DNA of 64,000 bases from CBDIHP01 sp965279195. GTDB taxonomy: Bacteria > Planctomycetota > Planctomycetia > Isosphaerales > Isosphaeraceae. Each line of letters begins with the position of its first letter. The first letter of the stretch is position 1. A program made the position numbers and the translations under genes. Of the stretch, positions 1 through 8,698 are shown piece by piece. The DNA is taken from the NCBI GenBank assembly GCA_965279195.1, contig CBDIHP010000036.1, positions 1-64,000 on the forward strand. Reading direction: 5' to 3'. The notes below the pieces were generated by a model. The model was not told the origin of the DNA, ran no database searches, and saw only the letters and a list, made by a program, of their open reading frames with translations.

Positions 1-482
1 TCAACGCGAATCCCAGCCAGAAGTGCGCCAGGCTCGTGAACCGCTTGGCGAACGAATAGCCCAGCAGCCAGAGCAGAACCGGCACCGAGAGGATCAACGG
101 CCACGTGTTCGGCAGGAAGATCGCCGTGGACGCGATGAAGGCGACCCCGTTCACGACCGTGAACACCGCGACCGACCCGGCCGAGAGCCTCCCGGCTGGG
201 ATGTGACGAATGGCGGTGCGGGGGGTTCAGGGCGTCGATCTTGCGATCCGCCAGCCGGTTGAACGCCATCGCGGCCGACCGGGCGGTGACCATGCAGAGC
301 AGGATCCCCAGCCAGTCCTGCCAGCGGCCGTGCCAGCCGTCGGGCCCGTGCGCGGCGAGCGCCGCGCCGAGCAGGGCGAAGGGCAGGGCGAACAGGGTGT
401 GGCTGAACTTGATCATCCCCAGGATGTCGGTCACCCGGGCGAAAAATCCCCGGTAGGTCGGCGAGGCGGCGGGACTGCTCAT
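1..482 (-). pseudogene. UbiA-type prenyltransferase (MqnP/UbiA-like), partial and frameshifted
   Basis: Integral-membrane prenyltransferase that would attach the polyprenyl tail to the aromatic or naphthoate precursor of the quinone. Reading leftward from ATG at 480-482 gives MSSPAASPTYRGFFARVTDI..., then the family signature FNRLADRKIDALNP (the Asp-rich NRxxDxxxD type). Directly after this the frame changes inside a run of six G (plus-strand 220-225). Removing one G restores RTAIRHIPAGRLSAGS, the NPRTxxR..P.G..S block typical of UbiA, followed by hydrophobic segments to the window edge. The start overlaps the stop of the upstream SDR (ATGA), so it belongs to the ubiE-ubiX-SDR operon. Frame loss is seen directly; whether it is a real mutation or a homopolymer read error cannot be told from this sequence. 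Confidence 0.75.
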
Positions 483-1321
483 CGCGGGGCCGCTTTCTGC
501 GAAGGTTGGGAACCATATTGAGCGACCACCCGCCCGATCAGCAGGTCCCCCAGCGCCGGGAACATCCGGAACAGGACGCCGAAGGCCCGGGCGGGGATGA
601 CGTAGCGGCGGAGCATCGAGAGCCGGCGTCTCGGCCGATCGACGAGCCGGGCGATCCGGCGGGCGGCCTCCTCGGGCGTCGCCGAGATGATCGCGGGCGG
701 GCTCTCCAACACCAGTTTGGAGGCAGATTCGGGGGCGTCCCTGGCCACGCTATCGAAGAACTCCGTCAGCACCGGGCCGGGCTCGACCAGGCAGACGCGG
801 ACGCCCTTGGGCTTCAGTTCCCGCCTCAAGGCGTTGTTCCAGTAGGCGATCGCGGCCTTGGTCGCGCCGTAGGCCCCGTAGATCGGGAACTCCACGGCCG
901 AGATCGACGAGCCCACGTTGATGATCATCCCCTTGCGATCGATCAGCGAGGGCAGGGCGTGCCTCGTGAGCAGCACCGGGGCGTCGAAGTTGACCACGAG
1001 CTGCCGACGGAGCACATCGGGCGGGCTGTCCGCGAACAGCGACGGCATGCCGATGCCGGCGTTGTTCACCAGCAGGTCGATCCCGCCGAAACGTTCGAGC
1101 GCGGCCCGGACGATGGCCTCGGGCGCCGCCGGGTCGTCGAGCGAGATCGCGAACGTGGCGACGTCGACGCCTTTGGCCCGACATTCCTCCGCGACCGCGT
1201 CCAGGCGGTCCTGCCTTCGGGCGGTGAGCAGGAGCGAGAAGCCCCCGGCGGCCAGCTCGACGGCGAGCCGCGCGCCGATGCCGCTGGATGCGCCGGTGAT
1301 CAGGGCGACCTTCGCCGACAT
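479..1321 (-). CDS. Short-chain dehydrogenase/reductase (classical SDR)
   Basis: A 280-aa NAD(P)-dependent oxidoreductase of unknown substrate. The Rossmann dinucleotide motif TGASSGIG is at residues 9-16, NNAG at 86-89, the catalytic Ser near 139 and the YxxxK pair at Tyr151/Lys155, so the protein should be active. The C-terminal 60 residues are longer than in minimal SDRs and include a positively charged, hydrophobic stretch. It sits between ubiX and the ubiA-type gene in one leftward operon and shares four bases with the latter. Being embedded in a quinone cluster suggests a role in that pathway or lipid-linked chemistry, but this is inference; SDRs are too versatile to assign. Confidence 0.9.
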   Translation of the reverse strand: MSAKVALITGASSGIGARLAVELAAGGFSLLLTARRQDRLDAVAEECRAKGVDVATFAISLDDPAAPEAIVRAALERFGGIDLLVNNAGIGMPSLFADSPPDVLRRQLVVNFDAPVLLTRHALPSLIDRKGMIINVGSSISAVEFPIYGAYGATKAAIAYWNNALRRELKPKGVRVCLVEPGPVLTEFFDSVARDAPESASKLVLESPPAIISATPEEAARRIARLVDRPRRRLSMLRRYVIPARAFGVLFRMFPALGDLLIGRVVAQYGSQPSQKAAPR

Positions 1322-1331
1322 CGGACCTCCC

Positions 1332-1952
1332 TCACTCCGCCGCCGACCGGGCCGGCTCGACGCCCCAGCGCTTCACCAGCTCGTTCCCGACGCCGAGCTG
1401 GTCGCAGATCCGGGCGACGACGAAGTCGATCATGTCGCCCAGCGACTTCGGCCGGTGGTACCAGCCGGGCATCGCCGGCAGGACGACGGCCCCCGCGCGG
1501 GTGACCGCGGCCATGTTCTCGATGTGGATGAGGTTCAGCGGCGTCTCGCGGGGCACCAGGATCAGCTTCCGGCGCTCCTTGAGGTGAACGTCCGCCGCGC
1601 GCTGGATGATGTTCGACGTGATCCCGCCGGCGATCGACGCCAGGCTGCTCATGCTGCAAGGGGCCAGGACCATCCCCCCGGTCCGGAACGAGCCGCTGGC
1701 GATCCCGGCGTTGTAGTCGCTCATGTGGTGGTAGACGACCTGACCGTCGCCGAGGTCGCCGAAGACATCGGCCTTGAAACGGTTGAGCGAGACCTCGATG
1801 CCGACCTCCTCGCGGAGCACCTGGGCCCCCGAGGTGCTGATCGAGAGGTGGACCGTCCGGCCCGACCGGCAGAGCACCTGGAGCAGCCGGACGGCGATCG
1901 GGGCCCCGCTCGCTCCGGTCATCCCCAGGACGAGCGGCAGTTCTTCGCTCAT
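1332..1952 (-). CDS. ubiX: UbiX-family flavin prenyltransferase
   Basis: A 206-aa flavoprotein that makes prenylated FMN from FMN and dimethylallyl phosphate, the cofactor required by UbiD decarboxylases. Seen in sequence: the N-terminal MTGASGAP phosphate-binding loop (11-18), the LAPCSMSSLASIAGG block (about 96-110), and PRETPLN (134-140), all hallmarks of the UbiX/Pad1 family; length is normal. Its start overlaps the ubiE stop (ATGA), giving tight translational coupling. A UbiD gene lies just upstream on the opposite strand, matching the known functional pairing. In futalosine-pathway organisms the homologue is called MqnM; that assignment is inference here. Confidence 0.95.
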   Translation of the reverse strand: MSEELPLVLGMTGASGAPIAVRLLQVLCRSGRTVHLSISTSGAQVLREEVGIEVSLNRFKADVFGDLGDGQVVYHHMSDYNAGIASGSFRTGGMVLAPCSMSSLASIAGGITSNIIQRAADVHLKERRKLILVPRETPLNLIHIENMAAVTRAGAVVLPAMPGWYHRPKSLGDMIDFVVARICDQLGVGNELVKRWGVEPARSAAE

Positions 1953-2731
1953 GGCAGGGCCGCCCCGGGCTTGGTGCCGACGTAGAGAGTCGCGACCCCG
2001 AGGGTCAGCGGGTGCTGGACGACCTCGATCAGGCCCCGGGAACCCAGCAGGTCCACCATCGCCTGGCCGTCGGGGAACTGGAGGACGCTGTTGGGGAGGT
2101 AGCTGTAGGCGTCGTGGTCGTTGGGCGCGAGGGCCTGGCCGATCCGGGGCAGGATCCGCTTGAAGAACGCCAGGTAGAGACCGCCCAGGAACTTGCCGCG
2201 CGGCCTGGAGAATTCCAGGATCGCGACCTTCCCGCCGGGCCTGGCGACCCGGACCATCTCGTCGATCCCCCGCACGGTGTCGGCCACGTTGCGGAGCCCG
2301 AAGGCCACCGTGACGACGCCGAACTGGTTGTCGAGGAAGGGGAGCTGCTGGGTGTCGCCCTCGACCAGGGCCACGTTCCCGGCGGCCTTGGCCTTCTTGA
2401 CCTTGTCGACCCCGATCGCCAGCATCTCGTGGCAGAAATCCGACCCGACGACCGGCGACTGTCCCTTCCCGGCCCTGTGATAGGCCAAGGCGAGGTCGGC
2501 CGTGCCGGTGCAGCAGTCGAGCACGGGGACGCCGGGGGTCGGCGGGACGGTCCGCGTCGTGAACCGCCGCCAGAGCTTGTCGATGTTCAGGCTGAGGAGG
2601 TGGTTCAGAAGGTCATAGCGGCGGGCGATCGACGAGAACATCGAGCGGACACGCCGGCCGGATTTGTCCACCGGCGTGACGGCCTGGGTCGATGGCTTCG
2701 GCTCGGTTCCGGTCGGCAGGGTCGCGGACAT
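1949..2731 (-). CDS. ubiE: Demethylmenaquinone/ubiquinone C-methyltransferase (UbiE/MenG family)
   Basis: A 260-aa SAM-dependent methyltransferase for the final C-methylation of the quinone ring. It has the family-specific RRYDLLNHLLS motif (about 37-47), SAM motif I LDCCTGTADLAL (71-82), the VVTVAFGLRNV block and ILEFSRPRG, all typical of UbiE/MenG. An N-terminal extension of about 25 residues precedes the conserved core. It is the first gene of the leftward ubiE-ubiX-SDR-ubiA operon and is divergent from the ubiD-like gene, with about 225 bp between their starts that must hold both promoters. Bacteria with a UbiA/UbiX/UbiD-type set next to MenG often use the futalosine route to menaquinone; the dedicated mqnA-D genes are not in this window. 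Confidence 0.95.
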   Translation of the reverse strand: MSATLPTGTEPKPSTQAVTPVDKSGRRVRSMFSSIARRYDLLNHLLSLNIDKLWRRFTTRTVPPTPGVPVLDCCTGTADLALAYHRAGKGQSPVVGSDFCHEMLAIGVDKVKKAKAAGNVALVEGDTQQLPFLDNQFGVVTVAFGLRNVADTVRGIDEMVRVARPGGKVAILEFSRPRGKFLGGLYLAFFKRILPRIGQALAPNDHDAYSYLPNSVLQFPDGQAMVDLLGSRGLIEVVQHPLTLGVATLYVGTKPGAALP

Positions 2732-2958
2732 CGTCGGATCGCATCCGGGCTGGGGGCCGATCGGGGACGAAAACCCGGGCGGCGTCGCACGATCCGACGC
2801 GCCTCCGGCGGCCCCGGGGATCCTGGCCCCCCTTGCTGGAGAGTATAGTCGGGCCCGGCCGAATGTCGAGGAGCACCGGCGCCGGGTGACGATCCGCCCG
2901 GCCGCGACTACCTTCTGAATATCCGCTTGCCACGACGGTCGAGGTCCCGGGGAATTCG

Positions 2959-4782
2959 ATGGGCTATCGCAACCTGCAGGAGTGCGTCGCGGATCTGAGG
3001 ACGACCGGCCAGCTCGTCGAGATCGACGCCGAGATCGACCCGAAGCTCGAAGCCGCCGCCATCCAGAGGCGAGTCTACGCCGCCGGCGGCCCGGCCATCC
3101 TCTTCAAGCGGGTCAAGGGGACGGCGTTCCCCATGCTCGGCAACCTCTACGGCACGGTCGAGCGGATGCGGTTCCTGTTCCGCGACCGGCTCGACGCGGT
3201 GAGGAAACTCGTCGACATCAAGGTCGCCCCGCCCCGTGCGCTGGCGAGGCCCTGGCGGTATCTGGATGTGCCGTTCACGGCCCTGCACCTGCTGCCGAAG
3301 CGAGTCCGCAGCGGGCCGATCCTGGCCCACGAGACGACGATCTCCAGCGTGCCGCAACTCCAGTCCTGGCCCATGGATGGGGGGGCGTTCATCACCCTGC
3401 CGCAGGTGTATACGGAGGATCCGGACAAGCCCGGGCTGGCGAAGTCCAACCTGGGGATGTACCGGGTCCAGATCTCGGGTAACGCGTACGAGAAGGACCG
3501 GGAGATCGGCCTGCACTACCAGATCCACCGGGGCATCGGCGTGCACCACGCGGCGGCGATCCGGAGGGGCGAGCCGCTCAGGGCGAGCGTGTTCGTCGGC
3601 GGGCCGCCTTCGTTGGCGGTCGCGGCGGTGATGCCCCTGCCGGAAGGCTTGCCGGAGCTGAGTTTCGCCGGGGCGTTATCGGGGCACCGGATCCGGATGG
3701 TCCGGTCGGCCAACGGGCTGGCGATGCCCGCCGAGGCCGATTTCGCGTTCGTCGGCACGATCGACCCCGACCGTCGCAAGCCCGAAGGGCCGTTCGGCGA
3801 CCACCTGGGGTACTACAGCCTGACCCACGACTTCCCCGTCCTGAAGGTCGAGAAGGTCTACCACCGCCCCGGGGCGATCTGGCCGTTCACGTCCGTGGGC
3901 CGGCCGCCGCAGGAGGATACATCGTTCGGCGAGATCATCCACGAGCTGACCGGCCCGATCATCCCGACCGTCCTGCCGGGCGTCCACGGCGTGCACGCGG
4001 TCGACGCGGCGGGGGTCCATCCGCTGCTCCTGGCGATCGGGAGCGAGCGTTACGTCCCTTACGCGGAGGTTCGGCGTCCGCAGGAGCTTCTCACGATCGC
4101 CAACGCGATCCTCGGCCAGGGGCAGATGTCGCTGGCCAAATATCTGCTGATCGTCGCGAAGGAGGACGCCCCCGAGCTGGACATCCACGACATCGGGGCC
4201 TTCCTGACGCACCTGCTCGAGCGGGTGGACTGGACCCACGACCTTCACTTCCAGACCCGGACGACGATCGACACCCTCGACTACAGCGGCCACGGCTTCA
4301 ACGCCGGTTCCAAGGTCGTCATCGCCGCCGCCGGCCCGAAGCGTCGGAGCCTGTCGACGGAGATCCCCTCGACGCTCCGGCTCCCCGACGGCTATCACTC
4401 CCCGCGCGTCGCGCGTCCGGGCATCCTGGCGGTGCAGGGCCCGGCGTTCGGCGCGGGTTCGATCCGAGGGTTCTGCGACGCCCAGGGCCCGGGCGATGGG
4501 CTCGAAGGGTTCCCGCTGATCGTCGTGGTCGACGACAGCGAGTTCACGGCGCGAACGCTGAACAACTTCCTCTGGGTCGTGTTCACCCGGTCGAACCCGG
4601 CGGCGGATGTCGAGGGGGTGGCCTCATTCGTCGACCAGAAACACTGGGGCTGCCGGGGGCCGCTGGTCATCGACGCCCGGATCAAGCCCCATCATGCACC
4701 GCCATTGGTGGACGACCCCGAGATCGAGCGGCGTGTCGATGCCCTGGGGGCACCCGGCGGGCCGCTCCACGGGATCATCTGA
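2959..4782 (+). CDS. ubiD: UbiD-family prenyl-FMN-dependent decarboxylase
   Basis: A 607-aa member of the UbiD family, which removes carboxyl groups from aromatic or unsaturated acids using prenylated FMN. Visible hallmarks are the MGYRNLQECVADLRTTGQL N-terminus, the SNLGMYR.Q..G substrate/cofactor region (about 156-170), H.QIHRGIG (about 188), and RPPQEDTSFGEIIHEL (about 315-330), which carries the conserved acidic residues of the active site. Length is at the long end for UbiD. In the futalosine pathway the equivalent enzyme is MqnL, and its pairing here with UbiX, UbiA and UbiE homologues supports quinone synthesis. The stop lies inside the end of the convergent AAA ATPase gene (8-bp overlap). 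Confidence 0.93.
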   Translation: MGYRNLQECVADLRTTGQLVEIDAEIDPKLEAAAIQRRVYAAGGPAILFKRVKGTAFPMLGNLYGTVERMRFLFRDRLDAVRKLVDIKVAPPRALARPWRYLDVPFTALHLLPKRVRSGPILAHETTISSVPQLQSWPMDGGAFITLPQVYTEDPDKPGLAKSNLGMYRVQISGNAYEKDREIGLHYQIHRGIGVHHAAAIRRGEPLRASVFVGGPPSLAVAAVMPLPEGLPELSFAGALSGHRIRMVRSANGLAMPAEADFAFVGTIDPDRRKPEGPFGDHLGYYSLTHDFPVLKVEKVYHRPGAIWPFTSVGRPPQEDTSFGEIIHELTGPIIPTVLPGVHGVHAVDAAGVHPLLLAIGSERYVPYAEVRRPQELLTIANAILGQGQMSLAKYLLIVAKEDAPELDIHDIGAFLTHLLERVDWTHDLHFQTRTTIDTLDYSGHGFNAGSKVVIAAAGPKRRSLSTEIPSTLRLPDGYHSPRVARPGILAVQGPAFGAGSIRGFCDAQGPGDGLEGFPLIVVVDDSEFTARTLNNFLWVVFTRSNPAADVEGVASFVDQKHWGCRGPLVIDARIKPHHAPPLVDDPEIERRVDALGAPGGPLHGII

Positions 4783-6076
4783 CCTCGGCACAAGCCTCTT
4801 CGGGGGATGAGGCTTCGGCTGGGGTGCCCGAACTCATCCCCGCGCGGGGGACCTTGAGGAGGGCGATCTGGTCGCTCACGACCAGCTCCATCGGGTCGAG
4901 GCAATCGCGGCCGACCCACTCGACCAGCGAGGAGATCATCAACTCCTTGAGCGTCGCGAACGAGAAGCCCTCGGTCCCGGCGGCGACCCGACCGAGGGCG
5001 TCCTCGGCCAGTCGGGCCTCGGGTTCGAGGGATTCCTGATTGCTGGCGAGGTACGCAAGACGCTCGGGCAGGGCGGGCAGGCCGAAGTGGTACACCCGGT
5101 CGAACCGGCTGGGCCGTTCCAGGATCGCCGGGTCGAGCTTCTCGGGGTGGTTCGTCGTCGCGACGGTGAAGATCCCCGAATTCGTCGCGAAGCCGTCCAT
5201 CTCGTTGAGGAAGTAGGAGCGATTCTCGTCGTTGACCAGGGCATCGAGATCCTCGAAGACCAGGAGGCAAGGCGCGACTCGCCTGGCCTTCTGGAAGATG
5301 ATCCGCATGTTGGTCGGCTCGATCTGACGCTCGGCCTCGAAGCTCCGGACGTAGAGGCACGGGGCCGGAACCGAGCCTGCGAGCGCCTTGATCGCGTGGG
5401 TCTTGCCGTTGCCGGGGGGGCCGGTCAGGAGCAGGCCACGCTTCCAGGGGGCCTTGTAGCGGTCGTAGAGCGGCTTCGAGCGGAAGAATCGCTCGGCCTC
5501 GTTGCGGATCGCGGCCTTCAGGTCGGCCGGGAGGATCAGCCCTTCGAAGCGGAACCGGGCGATCTCCTGCTTCAGCGGCTCATTCCTGGACCAGCAGCCG
5601 CCGTCGAAGACGAGCAACTCGTCGTCATGCTCGGGTTCGAAGGCGCAGACCGCCGCGAAGAACGCCCGGGCGGCGCGGTCGGCGTCGGCCAGGATCCAGA
5701 AGTTGGTGTTGCACGAGGCCGGGTCGTGGATCAGCAGGACATCCAGCGATTGCCCGTCCCAGTCGACCTCGAACCAGCCGTTGCGCAGGCGGTCGAAGAC
5801 CTCGTAGGCCCAGCCCACCGTGCGGTTGGAGTGGACCTCCTCGATCGCCCTCGCCCGGCACTTGCCGGCGTCGATGAAGGATTCCAGCGCGAAGTCGCAG
5901 TCGTTCCCCTCGATGATGGCCCGGCCCGGGTAGAACTGCGCCAGCTTGCGGCTGACGTCATACGAGCGGGCCGACTCGGGGGAGTGCAGGGCTTCGCTGA
6001 TCAGATCCTGGAGATACATGGACCTACGGCCAACCTGGGCCGTGCGGGGGGGCTCGCCTGCCTCGGCCGTGGGCAC
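4775..6076 (-). CDS. AAA+ ATPase (classical AAA type)
   Basis: A 433-aa ATPase with a roughly 210-residue N-terminal domain of unknown role followed by one AAA module. Walker A is GPPGNGKT (219-226), Walker B LLVFEDLD (271-278), and the second region of homology ATTNHPEKLDPAILERPSRFDR spans 306-327 with the expected arginine fingers. The pattern matches membrane or proteasome-type AAA proteins rather than clamp loaders, but no transmembrane helix or protease domain is present. MYLQD at residue 20 is an alternative start. The gene is monocistronic and convergent with ubiD. Its substrate cannot be inferred; AAA proteins of this style are common singletons in planctomycetes. Confidence 0.88.
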   Translation of the reverse strand: MPTAEAGEPPRTAQVGRRSMYLQDLISEALHSPESARSYDVSRKLAQFYPGRAIIEGNDCDFALESFIDAGKCRARAIEEVHSNRTVGWAYEVFDRLRNGWFEVDWDGQSLDVLLIHDPASCNTNFWILADADRAARAFFAAVCAFEPEHDDELLVFDGGCWSRNEPLKQEIARFRFEGLILPADLKAAIRNEAERFFRSKPLYDRYKAPWKRGLLLTGPPGNGKTHAIKALAGSVPAPCLYVRSFEAERQIEPTNMRIIFQKARRVAPCLLVFEDLDALVNDENRSYFLNEMDGFATNSGIFTVATTNHPEKLDPAILERPSRFDRVYHFGLPALPERLAYLASNQESLEPEARLAEDALGRVAAGTEGFSFATLKELMISSLVEWVGRDCLDPMELVVSDQIALLKVPRAGMSSGTPAEASSPEEACAEVR

Positions 6077-6155
6077 GATGCCCCGGGCGATCGGCTCAGG
6101 ATAGACGCCCCCCCACGCGTCAGGTTCGCGCGGCCCTTGCGGTTTCCCGAAGGAT

Positions 6156-8453
6156 TCACTCCTGCGGCATCTCCGACAGGATCTTCCGGTACGTCTGCCG
6201 GGCGACCTCGTAGGCCTTGGTGGCCTCGTCGAGGTCCTCGGGCCGCATCCGCTTGACCTTCTGCGACCAGCACTGGTCGACCGCCTTGAGGCACCAGTCG
6301 GCCGACGCCTTCGAGGCCCGCACCGGCTGGTTGCCGACGGTCACGAAGACCGGGTTGGTGTGCGACGACGGGTAGATCCGCAGTGCGACCCAGCTCGACC
6401 TGGTGATCGGGACCTCGAACGAGACGTCCCGCAGGGTGCCGTCGGCGAGGATCTCGGTCGTCGCGACGGGCACGCCGTTCACCACGACTTCGAGCGGCAC
6501 CTTGCGCGTCGAGCCGATCCGCGAGCGTTCCAGCTCCCAGTAAGGCTTCTGCGAGAGCTTCCGCTGGCGGAGCTTGTCGAGTTCCGGGGTCAGCTCGGGT
6601 TCGAGCCGGGCGGCGACCTTCGCGAGGATCTTCACGAGGCCCGGCTTTTCGAGCGTCTTCTCGCTGCCGTTCTCGCCGACCTTGACGCCGGAGACCTCGA
6701 AGTCGACGAGGTGGCTCTTGCCGTCGGAGACGTACGACCGGCCGAGCTTGATGCCTTCGCAGAAGCGGTCGAAGTCGAGCGTGCCGTCGAGCTTCACGTA
6801 AACACGGCCGAGCCCGACGCGCTCGCCGTAGATGCAGGGGAAGTCGGTCTCGCCCGAGATCTTCGTACGGTAGCCGCAGTTCAGGGTGTGGTACCAGATG
6901 TTGAGTTCCCAGGGGGCGGGGGTGTCGACGGTCGAGAGGAAGTCGACGGCGTCGTGCACCACGTCCACGATGTACTCATTGGCGCCGATGCCGTCGAACT
7001 TCGGCATCTCCAGGCTCGGGAGCTTCTCGTCCTTGATCTCCAGGCCCCAGCCGGAGTGCGAGAACCCGACGACGCCCCCCTGCGACTTGCCCCACTTTAG
7101 CACCGGCAGGTCCCAGCTCGGCCATTCCTCGATCTTCGTCGTGCCCGGGTAGTCGTCCTCCTTGAGACGCAGCAGGCAGAGGTGGCCGGTGTGCGACGAG
7201 GGGAAGCCGGAGACCTCGACGTCGTAACGCATCAGGTTATCGGGGGTCGAGAGGGGGTGGAGCTTCCCATCGAAGTATTCCTTCTGCGCGTACCAGCAGG
7301 GGCCCCAGCTCAGGACGCAGCCGACGTTGAGGTCCTCGCCGAGGATGTGCCGCATCATGTCCTCGGGCTTCACTCCCTCGGTCGGGCTCTCGTAGTGCGA
7401 GCAGCCGGCGGCGTGGACGTGGTGGTCGCCCGAGAACCAGTTGAGCTTCGCCAGGTGCGCCCAACGCTTGAGCGTGAACGATTCCTTATGCTTCGCCTCC
7501 TTCGGGACGACGAACGTCCGCGTCTGGACCTCGTACTCCGGCCCCCGGGTGAACTCCACCTTGTAGGTGCCCGGCGCGAGCAGGACCGTCTCGCCGGAGT
7601 GGCGGTAGATCTGCGGGTGGAAGAAGAAATCCGGCGCCAGGCGGCGGGTCGGCGACGGGCAGACGCGGCCGAGGTCGTCGCGGAACAGGAACGACGCGGT
7701 GGTCGGCTTGCCGTCGAAATCCTTGATCTCCAGCGCGACGGCCACGGCGGGGTCGCAGGTGAAGAGGATGTCGACGTCGGACCGGAAGCCGAGGTCCTGG
7801 GTCCCCTGGCCGACGTTGAACCCGATCTTGGCCTCGCGCTTGCCGGCGTCGCGCGAGTAGATCTGGATCAGTTTGTATTCGAGCCCGAGCCCGGAGAGCG
7901 TCCGGTTCATCGGCCGTTCCTTGTAGAACGAGACGTCCATCCAGCGGTTGGGGACGTCGCCGGGCGGGACGGTCGGCTTCGGCGACGGGCTGCCCGTGGA
8001 CCTCGTGTAGAGGGGCGCGGCGTTGGGGCTCTCGGCGACAGCCTCGGCGGTCACTCCGGCCTCGTTGTGGACCTTGACCAGGAAGACCCGCCAGCCGTGC
8101 TGGACGAGGCTCGGCTTCGCGGGCCCCTGCTGGGCCTTCACCCGGCTCTCGGGGTTGATGTTGATCCCGATGAGGCACGACGGGTCGATCAAGGTCTGGA
8201 TTCGATCGAGGGCCTTATTTTCCTCGGGCAGGGCGAAGGCCTTCTCCAGCTCGGCCCTGGTGGCGGCCGGCAGCGGCTGGCCGGCCTGCTCCAGGGCCTC
8301 CATGACCCGCCGGACCTGCGCGACGAGCGGCTGGCGGTCGACGCCCCCCACCTTCGGCAGGTCGTCCGCCTTCGCGACTCCCGGCATCGTTGCCAGGGCG
8401 GCCATTGAGAGGCATAGGAGGATCGGGAACGGCCCGAAGCTTGGGCGGCGCAT
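6156..8453 (-). CDS. Secreted CehA/McbA-type PHP-domain metallohydrolase
   Basis: A 765-aa exported protein. The start at 8453 is chosen because it gives a clean signal peptide (MRRPSFGPFPILLCLSMAAL then AxA-type cleavage near ATMPGVAKADD); the frame stays open upstream but codes for low-complexity sequence. After a roughly 300-residue N-terminal region comes the PHP metal site GDHHVHAAGCSHYESP (about 335-350), then GVVGFSHSGWG and a C-terminal beta region. CehA/McbA proteins are PHP-fold hydrolases, and in planctomycetes many secreted paralogues of unknown substrate exist. The gene is monocistronic and divergent from the AsmA-like gene. Function beyond metal-dependent hydrolysis is not assignable. 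Confidence 0.85.
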   Translation of the reverse strand: MRRPSFGPFPILLCLSMAALATMPGVAKADDLPKVGGVDRQPLVAQVRRVMEALEQAGQPLPAATRAELEKAFALPEENKALDRIQTLIDPSCLIGININPESRVKAQQGPAKPSLVQHGWRVFLVKVHNEAGVTAEAVAESPNAAPLYTRSTGSPSPKPTVPPGDVPNRWMDVSFYKERPMNRTLSGLGLEYKLIQIYSRDAGKREAKIGFNVGQGTQDLGFRSDVDILFTCDPAVAVALEIKDFDGKPTTASFLFRDDLGRVCPSPTRRLAPDFFFHPQIYRHSGETVLLAPGTYKVEFTRGPEYEVQTRTFVVPKEAKHKESFTLKRWAHLAKLNWFSGDHHVHAAGCSHYESPTEGVKPEDMMRHILGEDLNVGCVLSWGPCWYAQKEYFDGKLHPLSTPDNLMRYDVEVSGFPSSHTGHLCLLRLKEDDYPGTTKIEEWPSWDLPVLKWGKSQGGVVGFSHSGWGLEIKDEKLPSLEMPKFDGIGANEYIVDVVHDAVDFLSTVDTPAPWELNIWYHTLNCGYRTKISGETDFPCIYGERVGLGRVYVKLDGTLDFDRFCEGIKLGRSYVSDGKSHLVDFEVSGVKVGENGSEKTLEKPGLVKILAKVAARLEPELTPELDKLRQRKLSQKPYWELERSRIGSTRKVPLEVVVNGVPVATTEILADGTLRDVSFEVPITRSSWVALRIYPSSHTNPVFVTVGNQPVRASKASADWCLKAVDQCWSQKVKRMRPEDLDEATKAYEVARQTYRKILSEMPQE

Positions 8454-8698
8454 GGGTTTGGCCTCGCTCGTGGTGGGTCGTCGGCGGGAGGGGATGTGGC
8501 TGAGGCTAATCGGCGGGCAGGGGGGAGGCAACGGAATTCCGGCCGACTGGCGTTGTCGACCCGGGGCCGATTCAGTATGGTCCCCGGGCCTGGAGGAAGG
8601 CCCGCGCGTCGAGATTGCGCGGGGAGTCCGGCCGGGCCGGCGGCGATCAAGGATGTCGGCCGCCTCCTGACGGGGAGACTCTCCCGAGGAAGGATCCG

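Noticed and set aside
210..2918. Long plus-strand frames opposite the quinone genes
   Set aside because: They mirror the real minus-strand genes, have biased composition and no family similarity.
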